Both the position numbers and the translations under genes were made by a program. From Phoronis ovalis (taxonomy: Eukaryota; Phoronida; Phoronidae): 14,610 nucleotides of DNA. Of the stretch, positions 1-8,600 are shown one piece after another; position 1 is the stretch's first letter, and each line of letters starts with the position of its first letter. The stretch lies in assembly GCA_028565635.1 (NCBI GenBank), contig JAOXYB010031432.1:1-14610 (forward strand). The letters are read 5' to 3'. The notes below the pieces were generated by a model, which was not told the DNA's origin, did not search any database, and saw only the letters and a list, made by a program, of their open reading frames with translations.

Positions 1-84
1 CTGTTTAAGGTTTGCCAGCCAGCCAGACTCGTCTGGGGAACAGATATTATGGAGAACAGACTCGATTGGTGCTTCCGTTAATAT
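1..84 (-). CDS. Coiled-coil protein, third coding exon (runs off left edge)
   Basis: On the minus strand a branch-point-like AACTAAC and an acceptor ACACTTAG (AG at 86-85) precede 84 nt with no stop in the phase required by the previous exon. The 28 codons read ILTEAPIESVLHNI, then SPDESGWLANLKQ. The segment is clearly more GC-rich than the AT-rich intron beside it, which supports coding. The real 3' end is outside the window, so the exon may be longer. Confidence 0.6.
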   Translation of the reverse strand, partial: MLTEAPIESVLHNICSPDESGWLANLKQ

Positions 85-1987
85 CTAAGTGTTAGTTCAC
101 AGATTCTAGATACTTTTATTCATGTATTTATTTTGACTTGTATGTGTGAAAAAATATTTGTTTTTAACAAAAGTAATATACATATATGCATTATTCATAC
201 TGCTGTGACCAAATTAATAAATAACTACCAATACAAAATAGCCATAGTAAATCTACAAGTTAATTAAGTGGCCCTGTGACAAATGAGGCATGCAATAAAC
301 TTCTATGTATACAATACACTTTTGTTACAGGTATTACCCAATACTGGGATGCTAAAATAACTCTTTTATGACTGTGTAGGGCATTTTATTAAATATATAT
401 GATAAATATTAGCAACAATGGTTTCCAGAGTGACATAAAACAGAGAAAGTTTCAACTTTATAGTACATGTAATCCCATGCAATTGATGATAAATTAAATA
501 TATTATGGAATATAAAATAAAACATACATGTCAATATTTTAAGAAATAGTTTGAAATGTAAATAGTATGAATACTCAGGAATTGAAACTGTTATGCAACA
601 ATTGGTATGAAAAACATTGTATTCCTAAAATTTTTTTTGACAGATTTGTCTTTACCAAATGTTTCTATATGCACAAAAATAAAGTCTTAGTAAGAGATCA
701 GCTTCAATTTTAATGCCACTGATGGAGAAAAGCCTGCATAATATTAGTATACATTACCAATTATAAAACTGTTAAGACTTTTATCCTGGGGGGGTGGTTT
801 CACAGTGAGAATATTTGGGTACCTATGTGCATTATGAAGGGTAAAATAATAGCACCTATTTTAGATCCTTGAGTGCAAAATTCGTACCTTTTTTGGGACT
901 TTACGAGCTTAACATTCAAACTCTTTATGGGACCTTTTTATCCTTTTTCATTTTGGAGACCAGGCAGTGAAAACATCATTTTATTATTTTCAGGACCAGA
1001 GTTTTGTTGCTGCTAGATTTTTGATCGAATTTATATTCTTTTCAGGGTGTCCTGGAAGCCGGGTCTATATAACTTCTAAAAATATACTCTTTTACCCTGG
1101 TTTTTGTAATGCATATGCGTACCCAACTTTTTTCTAGTCACAGTGCACAGTTGAACAATACCAAGAAAAATAATAAAATTAATAGTCAGAACAGTTGGGA
1201 ATAAACACCAATAGTAGCAGCACTAAGTGGGATTAATTTCTTATGTACAGTTAATCTCATTGGAGTATTGTGCTACAAACCATAGTGATATATATCAGAT
1301 AAATATTATGTTTCAAGTCACATAACAGCTCTGAAACTATATAAAGGTATTTAAAATGTTAAGAACTTGCAGAAATGAAAAACACCATAGCTAGCTGTCA
1401 ACTCCCCTGTTGAGACTCAGATTTTCAGATTGTTTTCCTCCATTGCTTTTTTAAGGAAATGTCTGAAATACCCATTATGTTTTGCCCATTAAGTGTTATT
1501 TATGTGTGTATATATCTGTGGTATATAATGAAGATTCTATCTTATATAACATATGGGCATATTAAAGTTGTCATTTGTGTATAATATTAATTAGGATCCT
1601 ACCAAGTAAGTTGTAAAGAAACATGTCCTGTTTATTATCTTTAATGAGGGATAGGTCAAACATTAAAGTCACTATTCATTGTACTTTAAAATGTTTAAAC
1701 ACAGATAAGACAGTTTTCTTATCTAAGCTGACAGGATTTTGACACATTTATTCCTTAAAACCTGTCCACTATTTACTTATTCAGTTGCCATGCATATTCT
1801 GATTGATTTTAGAGTTTTAATATATATTTAAACTTTATGCAATAATCTAATGTTTGCTATTGGTTTAGCATAGTTTAGCAGAAAACATGAATTATATGTT
1901 TTTGGTTTCAAAATTTTGGTATGGTAAATAAAATGGCAACATTTATAAAAGGAAACTTTCAGAATAAATAATAAATAGTAAACATAC
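85..1987 (-). other. Intron of the coiled-coil gene
   Basis: 1.9 kb, very AT-rich, between the exons at 1988-2074 and 1-84. It contains the hAT-like element at 808-1137 and otherwise no supported gene on either strand. The short open frame at 1828-2019 on the minus strand overlaps the real exon in a different phase and is discounted. Confidence 0.55.
808..1137. mobile_element. Probable hAT-like MITE in the minus-strand gene's intron
   Basis: About 60 bp at the left end (808-868) is an imperfect inverted copy of the right end (about 1077-1137). Shared blocks, in order, are TTGGGTAC, a TATGTGCATTA/ATATGCATTA pair, AGGGTAAAA and TATTTTAGA. The element is flanked by a perfect 8-bp direct repeat, TCACAGTG (800-807 and 1138-1145). 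An 8-bp target duplication is typical of hAT elements. The ends are eroded, and because TCACAGTG is nearly self-complementary it could instead be part of the inverted repeat. No transposase frame is present. Confidence 0.55.
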
Positions 1988-2074
1988 CGCTGGAGACTTA
2001 GACCTTGAATCACCATCATCCACAGACAAATGCTTTTTTCCTGTTTTTGGAGAACTTTTACTACATTCCTTAAA
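1988..2074 (-). CDS. Coiled-coil protein, second coding exon
   Basis: On the minus strand an acceptor TTTAATTTCAG (AG at 2076-2075) precedes 87 nt, or 29 open codons, ended by the donor GCG|GTATGT at 1988. Both ends are phase 0, matching the exon before it. The translation starts FKECSKSSPKTGKKHL and ends RSKSPA: a polar, Ser/Lys-rich, probably disordered segment that continues the protein after its coiled coil. Confidence 0.65.
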
Positions 2075-2221
2075 CTGAAATTAAATCAGTAACAAGAATT
2101 GTTATTAATTTTTGCTGAAATGAAAACTGTAAACTCCTTATCAAGCCATAAATAAAAACATATTTCATGATTGAAGTTTTAGAGCAGAGTTTGTAATAAA
2201 TATTTATATTATAGTTTATAC

Positions 2222-2530
2222 CTGTTTTTCTAAATTGTCTATTTTCTTTAACAATTCATAATTTTTGCCTTGTGAATGATATAATTCCAGTTCTTTTTCT
2301 TTAAGAGTAGCCCTAGCAACATCCCTCTCCTTCATAAATTGTATAAATTCTGGTGACTTGTTTTCATCTTTATCCGTAGTTGAACTTTCTTCAGTAGTTA
2401 TACTAGTCTCAGGTTGTGGTGATGGTTGAACATTTTCTTGTCCCACAAAGTGTTTATCAAAACTTTGTGACATATCTCTCGAGTTGTTATCTACTTTTTC
2501 AGCTGTTGTTGCTTCTTGTACTGAAGCCAT
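2222..2530 (-). CDS. Coiled-coil protein, first coding exon
   Basis: The ATG at 2530-2528 begins MASVQEATTAEKVDNNS. An in-frame TAA a few codons upstream rules out an N-terminal extension within this exon. The 103 codons end at CAG|GTATAA (donor 2221-2220). Residues about 1-65 are a disordered, Ser/Thr/Glu/Asp-rich tail. Residues about 66-103 are heptad-like and charged (FMKERDVARATLKEKELEL, then LLKKIDNLEKQ), predicting a coiled coil. The next exons at 1988-2074 and 1-84 join in phase 0. I do not recognise the family. The coiled coil suggests a scaffold, trafficking or cytoskeletal role, but that is a guess. Confidence 0.75.
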
Positions 2531-2612
2531 TTTCACAATTTCTTAACTCCACTTGCTTCAGTTGCGTAATTGTTCACTTCTCGGTTTCTTTTCATGTACT
2601 CAGAAATTATAT
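2531..2612 (-). other. 5'UTR part of the minus-strand start exon, with upstream ORF
   Basis: A good acceptor, TTTTCTTTCAG (AG at 2614-2613 on the minus strand), marks the start of this exon, 82 nt before the main ATG. Inside lies a 20-codon upstream ORF, 2595-2533, starting MKRNREVNNY. Its TGA ends 2 nt before the main ATG. Such close spacing could allow reinitiation or repress translation of the main frame. Confidence 0.6.
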
Positions 2613-3288
2613 CTGAAAGAAAAGCATAGTGAATTATTACAACAACAGGGCCGAGCAGTTGTTAGACTGAATTACCAAGTCCTAAACCCGAACTAAATCA
2701 CCTTATCCGTTTTATCCGGGGATGTAATAAAAATGTATTACATACTTATAAACCGGTATTACTAATTTAGTAATTAGTTCAATAAAGTTTCCTTACAGTT
2801 CATATATTATTATTAGTGCTTTTTTTTTACTAAAACACCTGTCCTTCTTGTTGATTTGTTCGTTCGAAACCAATCATGAATTCAGAAGTCTCTAAGAAAT
2901 TAAAATTTGTTTATTTCGTTAAACTCAGAGCTATGAGGTAAATCCAGTCGTTGACAATGCACAGGCATTTACATAGCAAGCATCAGTTCCTTCTGCTACA
3001 AAGGTCATTAAGTGCATTGATATAGTAATCTCGTTACTGACGTCAGGGGAGATTGGTTAATCTAGGTAACTGTGTTCAACGATACCTTCAAGAATTTCTT
3101 GAGAAAGGAATCGTGACGCATACATTATTATCATACATTTCGTATCATAGGTCAGAAGCTCGTAAATAAATCCTAACATTTTAGCAAAATCTCGCACAGG
3201 CAAATCACGTGACCAATCAGCCACAACGAGACTGTACAGAATTTTTGTTTTCGGACCAAGTGCGTTTAATTTCCTGATTCTGACTCAC
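2613..3288 (-). other. Leader intron of the coiled-coil gene
   Basis: Bounded by the donor GTGAGT at 3288 and the acceptor TTTCTTTCAG at 2613. The right third overlaps the candidate shared promoter. No coding frame is seen inside. Confidence 0.45.
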
Positions 3289-3345
3289 CTTTGGACATTT
3301 TGCGCCATGTTTTGAACAAGAAAACTACTTAAGGTAATATTCATT
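3030..3345. promoter_or_regulatory. Candidate bidirectional promoter between the two divergent genes
   Basis: Several known factor motifs cluster here between the two 5' ends: a perfect CRE (TGACGTCA, 3038-3045), an E-box joined to a CCAAT box (TCACGTGACCAATCAG, 3205-3220), an AP-1 site (TGACTCA, 3281-3287) and a YY1-like ATGGCGC on the minus strand (3308-3302). The stretch has more CpG than its surroundings. E-box plus CCAAT pairs are common in housekeeping divergent promoters. No transcription start can be fixed from sequence. A HECTD1 leader exon could end at AAG|GTAATA (3331/3332) or at CAG|GTAAAT (about 3572). Confidence 0.5.
3289..3308 (-). other. Candidate leader exon end of the minus-strand gene (ATG and strong donor)
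   Basis: Reading the minus strand, CAAAACATGGCGCAAAATG is followed by CCAAAG|GTGAGT, a near-consensus donor (GT at 3288-3287). Spliced to the acceptor at 2613, the ATG at 3308 opens a 10-codon ORF that stops at TGA (2602-2600). It therefore behaves as an upstream ORF and not as an extension of the protein. The 5' end of this exon is unknown. Confidence 0.5.
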
Positions 3346-4773
3346 TATTTATAATGGCTTTGGATGGTCCAAGAGTTAAAACATCGTGTTTCTTATCCTC
3401 GTTAATAAATTGATTTCGTCAGAATTGGAAACCACGTCCACGGGACGTTTAGTTGACAAATGTATCATCTTTCTATGTTGTGAATAACATTTATGAGAGA
3501 AAACTTTCATTGTCGATCAGTTGTATCATAGTTATAGATGCTAGTCGGATAAATATTTCAAAGTACAGAACAGGTAAATAAATCGGACAATGAATATGCT
3601 TGTAGCAGTCACTAGATTGTCAACATAGAAGTTTGTCAGACATGTTTAAAACCCCTGAAAGTGAGTGAAACACAAGTACTGACTACATAGCTAGTCCCAG
3701 ACAAAGGATTGACTGTTGTATACTAAAGTTTCTGAACACGCTGTATTTTCATGAGAAAAGAGTAAGTAGAAACACGATATTATTCGTATGGCAAATTACA
3801 GAAGTAAGATCACTTTAGTCAGGGACTGTACCGTACCCTAAAGACAAAGGACAAACACAATTTGTTCCTTTGAACTTTCGTTATTGTTGACCTCTCCTGT
3901 TAAGGATTTCTAATCGCTATTCTCTAAGAGGTTAAGGTTATTCAAAATATCATACATTCAGTAAAATAACCCCAATTTCACATTCCTCCTGAGAAAGAAA
4001 CAGAATCAACTATTCATATTATTCTTTTAAGGATTCTTAGACATAATTTAGTTGGTGCATAAATAACATTATGGAGTATAAACAAAGTAGTTAATCTATT
4101 GTAATATGGAAGTGATAACATTTAAATATTAGTAGTTCAAAATTAAATTTAGTAAGTTGATTGACTTAAGTCAGTTGTTAAGTCAAAAATGATGGAACAG
4201 ATGCTGCATCTCTGGCAATTTGTGTACTTATTTATTACTGTCTTTATTGTTGTTGTTTATTATGAGAGCAACTGTATTTTAATGCATGGTCATACTTCTT
4301 ATATAAACTTTATCATCTCTTAACAAGTAATGTACTTGAAAACTGATTGAGAGATATTAAGTACTAAGGTTCTTTATTAATAAAACTCAGATTATGTGCT
4401 GCCTAAAAGTTAATAATCTTAAAAAGTTTATTCCCCTTTATATCTATATGCCTTCTTGGCAGAGCAGTCTGCATCTTGGATGTTTGTCGTTGTTTATATA
4501 TTACATGTCCAAAGAATCTTAAGCTGCCGGCTGAGTGATGTGGGTAGTATGTCACAATTTGGTTTTTCCTGCTAGATCCTCTTCCACCAGATGTCTCTGT
4601 TCAGTATATGTCGGTATCAGAGGTGATGCTGAGCAGTCAGAAGTTCTACAGAGTAATCTCCCTCTTTTTGACATAGTAATGAGGATTATTGTTCTGACGC
4701 TGGCATTTCATCTGTAAGGAGAAGGGTGCCTTTTTTTTTGGAAAATTTTAGGAAAGGATGTATGCCAAAATTG

Positions 4774-4776
4774 TTA
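4774..4776. repeat. Target site duplication TTA, left
   Basis: TTA directly before the element's first GGGAT; the partner copy is at 5269-5271. Confidence 0.75.
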
Positions 4777-5268
4777 GGGATCATCTCAAAAGTTGTCGCA
4801 ATGACCGCAAACGTATATTTTTTCGTATAGGGGGCAAGGGGGGGGGGGTAAAATCCCCCTACATTTATGGTTTAGTGCGAAATGAAAAAATCATGCCTAG
4901 TATATATGATACGACATCCCCCTTTGGAACAGAAAACATTTTTCTTTTGTTTACAGCACTTATTCTGAGCATATTGGCACAATAGGAGTGGAAATTACCT
5001 TTTTTTTTTTGCTTGTCACTTTTTTTATGGCAGCACGGAGACATTTCAGCGACCTGTTTTGATTACTGAACTGATATTTTTCTCTCGCACCCGCCTTTTG
5101 AAAAAGTGTCTGAAGGCCCTGATTTCGCTCTTGAAATTGGTTGTCAGTTTTTACACCTGCGTGACGTCCAAATCTCACTAACCCCCTAAGTTTGACCAAG
5201 AGTTGGGGTAATTCCTATACGAAACACTAAACGTTTGCGGTCATTGCGATAATTTTTGAGATAATCCC
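4777..5268. mobile_element. PIF/Harbinger-like MITE in the HECTD1 leader intron
   Basis: The left end 4777-4831 and the right end 5214-5268 are inverted copies, matching at about 49 of 55 positions; both contain CGCAATGACCGCAAACGT. The element begins GGGAT and ends ATCCC and is flanked by TTA on both sides (4774-4776 and 5269-5271). TTA/TAA 3-bp duplications are typical of PIF/Harbinger elements. At 492 bp with no transposase frame it is non-autonomous. The interior holds an 11-G run (4838-4848) that can pair with a C run at 4855-4859, and a T run. The superfamily is inferred; the TIRs and duplication are seen directly. Confidence 0.85.
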
Positions 5269-5271
5269 TTA
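5269..5271. repeat. Target site duplication TTA, right
   Basis: TTA directly after the element's terminal ATCCC, matching 4774-4776. Confidence 0.75.
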
Positions 5272-5379
5272 ACTACTTTCTGTGAACTACCTTTTTTGTT
5301 CTAACAAACATTTTACTGAAATCTGTAAGTATCAATAGAATATGCTAAACTTATATACTGTTGTATTTTCATTTTGTAG

Positions 5380-5628
5380 AATTCAGTTGTTAACCATCAG
5401 CTGTTATATTTCCTTAGGAATGTTAAATTGATAAAGCATCTTGGAGTCATTGTAAATTTCTGGCCATTGTCAACCATACATTACAAAGATGGCCGAAGTT
5501 GACCCAGAAACATTACTGGAATGGCTGCAGATGGGCCAAGGGGATGAAAGAGATATGCAACTCATTGCTCTAGAACAACTATGTATGCTGTTACTGATGT
5601 CTGATAATGTGGACAGATGTTTTGAAAG
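5380..5628 (+). CDS. HECTD1: HECTD1 coding exon c1 with 5'UTR and start codon
   Basis: The ATG at 5489-5491 begins [16 protein letters not shown], the family's conserved N-terminus. It has A at -3 and G at +4, and an in-frame TAA lies upstream at 5453-5455, so this start is well defined. Coding sequence is 5489-5628 (46 codons plus 2 nt), ending CFE-AG before the donor GTAAGC. The 5' edge is uncertain. One acceptor is after TTTTGTAG at 5379, and a second after ATTTCCTTAG at 5417. Either would leave a leader of about 70-110 nt, with a four-codon upstream ORF (ATG TTA AAT TGA) at 5420. Confidence 0.9.
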
Positions 5629-8600
5629 GTAAGCTTTGGTTTTATAATATTTAAGGCTTGATGCCCTTCAACATATGTAAAGTAAAAGCAGGTGCTGTAA
5701 AAGGCCTGTTACAATACTTGCAAGAAATATGTTGGGGATGCTATTCTGTATATAGACGCAATGTCATTTATAAATACTATTTAAGATGGTTAGGTGGTCC
5801 AGTGCAAAGCGACTGGGGGTGGAAAATTCACTGGGACCTGCACTCTACTGTACACGATGCATAAAACAATAGGCATATTGACAAATTCATTCATTGGCTG
5901 CTGGTAAAAGGTGAATTTAAGAAAATTGTGTCTGCAGCTGCTTACAGAAACTGGTAAGCACCCATGAAGATTGACATACCAGAAATAGCATGTTGTTAAC
6001 AATTTTTTAAAGTTGTTGATGGCAACTTTTCAATTAATTTTAAGAGGCTCCAGTCCAAAGAACACTATGTAACTATGTGTACATAATAAAAATTTAACAT
6101 AGTTTATGACTCACATTGTAAGATTTAATGAGCTGTAGTGACTGACAGTGCATTTTCTATTTTAAATGAAAAGATTGCATTATTATGTATATGACGAGTC
6201 AGGTTATCAAGGATTTATTACTAGTCAGTTTATTTCTTTATACATATCATAATTTATGTAAAGATATGTTTATAAATTTGATAAAAAAATGAAAAAGAGG
6301 TGTTCAACATTCTTGTGCAGTTGAATATTAAAGTCTTACACCTTGATGTCCCATTTTATTGGGTACTGGATCAGTGAAATGATTTCAAAAACTGATAATT
6401 GGTCATAGCATGAACATAGGCTATGAGCCAGGGGCTGGATATTACTATAATTATATATTTCTATCTTAGCTAAGCAGTTGCAACATAATTAAGAGTTAAT
6501 GACTTGGAATGTAGTACCTCAGAATTCAGAATGGATATTTATTTATAGTGCTAGTTGTACACATTTATCTCTCCTTTATTTATAGACCTGATATTACCTA
6601 GCCAAGTTTAATATGTTGTTTATACCTGAAATATGGATGTTTATTTATAGTACTGGTTGTAAACATTTTTATCTCCTTTATTTATAGACCTGGTATCACC
6701 TAGCCAAGTTTGATATGTTGTTTATACCTGAAGTATATAGCTTAAATGAGCAAAGCCTTATGAAGGCTTAAAAATCAATATTCCTCATAAAGCAGTATGT
6801 GCTAGTCCATGCTTTTATACTGTGTAACATGTATTATTTGTGTCTATTTATTATTAGTGATTTTTGCAGTCAGGTGTCTTCCATGAACATACGACAAAGC
6901 TAATTATTGTAGGCTAAAAATGTACTGGACAATATTAATGAAGTGTTTGCATACTTTCTCAATTGACTAGTAATAAAAACTGTTCTGAGTGAAAGTATAA
7001 GTTAATCCACCTGACAAGCTGGTCATCTGCACCTACACTACCAGCATGTCCACTGAGCTAGAAAAGAGAATAAAACTCCTACATGTAAGGAATAAATCTG
7101 GGGAATAATACTGGAATGATATCATAAAGCAACGTTAGTATACTAAAATATGGTGACCATTATTTCAACCCTGAGTCAGGAATGGGAATTAATATCATGA
7201 ATCTGACCAGGTGCGCAAATTATACATTGACTAAAAATCACTAATTTTGTTGGTGCGCGAAAGTTTAGCTGTACAAATACAACATATTATACAGTATTTA
7301 AAAGTGTAATTCACTTTAAAGTATGATTTAAGATTATTAGACTACTTGTAAGACAACCATACCTAATATTATAACATATTTTGCATCAAAACTATAAATA
7401 TGAGAACTACGGCTTTTATTAGGATTCTAAGTAAGAAGCAATCCAAGAAAAGTAGGTGGTTATTTTGGCATCCATGCTGTGCAAAAAGTTATGAAATTAG
7501 GCAGTACTTCAGCTAAAAAAGTAGACAGAGGATTTTGTCATCAGTTATGTTCAAATCAAAGCCCTGAACAATCATTATAATCACATTTTCCACCAGGTGG
7601 TGGTGCAAAGGTTATGTGCTAATTTCTGTCCATTTGTTTGATAACAAAATTTCTCAAAAAGTCAGACAGGTTTGGACGAAACTTGTTGGGTGTGTCACAA
7701 GAACACATTGCTTAGATTTTGGGGAAAATCCAGATTCATCTCTGTATACTCAAATTTTAGTACAATGACAAATTGATTAGATTTCATTAAAGATTCAGTT
7801 CCGAATCATTAAAATAACTACGCAGATTTTCTAGTATCTTCTTACTAGGAATTTCAGTAGTGGTTAATATGGCTACAGAACTGGCTGAAAGATGGTTAAA
7901 ACCGGACTGATGGTTTCTGAGATATATTCAGAGGATTGACCTTGCATAGGTATGCACTCTACCAAGAGCCATTATACCACTACTGTGTATTTCTTTGCAG
8001 ATGTTAAATCCATGCACTTGTTGTGAAAATATGATCATTTATGTCTTACTTTGAATTGAAATAATAGATTTTGGTCTGTTTTTCAGCTGTCCTCCCAGAA
8101 CTTTCTTGCCTGCTTTATGCCGCATTTTTCTGGATGAGTGTGCACCTGACAATGTTTTGGAAGTCACAGCTCGCGCCATCACATACTATTTGGATGTGTC
8201 GGCCGAGTGCACCAGGCGCATTGTTGCTGTCGATGGGGCTATCAAAGCTCTGTGCAATAGGCTTGTTGTGGTTGAAATTTCGTCTCGCACAAGCAAAGAT
8301 TTAGCTGAACAATGTATAAAGGTAGATTTTTTTTGCCAGAATTATCTTACTGGTCCATAATTTCATAATAAATGAAGATACTAATTCTTTTAAAATCTGC
8401 CTAATTCGAGCCACTAAATTCATTAAATTAGACTTTAATATCCTCAAAAAGTATTTTTTTACATTTTGAGAAAATAATGCGAAATGAATAAATTAATTTT
8501 TGTTTAGTTGTGTTGCTTGTAGATGATAGTATTAGTATGTTAAGCACACCTCATTGGCTATTATTCTATATTGTTTTCAGTGTGTATAACACCTACGACA

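Larger units (their letters stand above)
3333..5379 (+). other. HECTD1 upstream region / leader intron
   Basis: About 2 kb without a supported gene. It contains the PIF/Harbinger-like element (4777-5268), a perfect 12-bp palindrome TGACTTAAGTCA (4162-4173) and an ACGTCC/GGACGT inverted pair (3434-3448). A more GC-balanced stretch at about 4505-4720 has a 60-codon open frame with no recognised similarity; it could be an untranslated exon or an old repeat. Confidence 0.5.
5629..8086 (+). other. HECTD1 intron c1
   Basis: 2458 bp, the largest complete intron. It holds the 102-bp tandem duplication and a possible repeat fragment near 7590-7720. No other exon fits, because c1 joins c2 directly in frame to give the conserved [12 protein letters not shown]. 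Confidence 0.85.

Noticed and set aside
2416-2616. 66-residue plus-strand open frame
   Set aside because: Antisense shadow of the minus-strand start exon, whose splice-phase consistency is stronger.
3087-3108. Heat-shock element around CAAGAATTTCTTGAGAAAGG
   Set aside because: The GAA/TTC blocks are not spaced in the regular 5-bp pattern an HSE requires.
2531-3308. In-frame N-terminal extension of the coiled-coil protein from the ATG at 3308
   Set aside because: After splicing 3289 to 2612 the frame meets TGA after ten codons, with another in-frame TAA nearer the main ATG.
4535-4717. 60-residue plus-strand open frame in a more GC-balanced stretch
   Set aside because: No similarity recognised and no clear acceptor/donor pair in phase with the HECTD1 start, which has an upstream in-frame stop.
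4758-4985. 75-residue plus-strand open frame
   Set aside because: It overlaps the element's left TIR and G-run; no family likeness.
4960-5199. 79-residue minus-strand open frame
   Set aside because: It lies inside the non-autonomous DNA element and has no recognisable transposase motif or splice context.
5658-6002. Open frames on both strands early in intron c1
   Set aside because: Exon c1 joins c2 directly in the conserved frame; no family likeness or splice sites support an extra exon.
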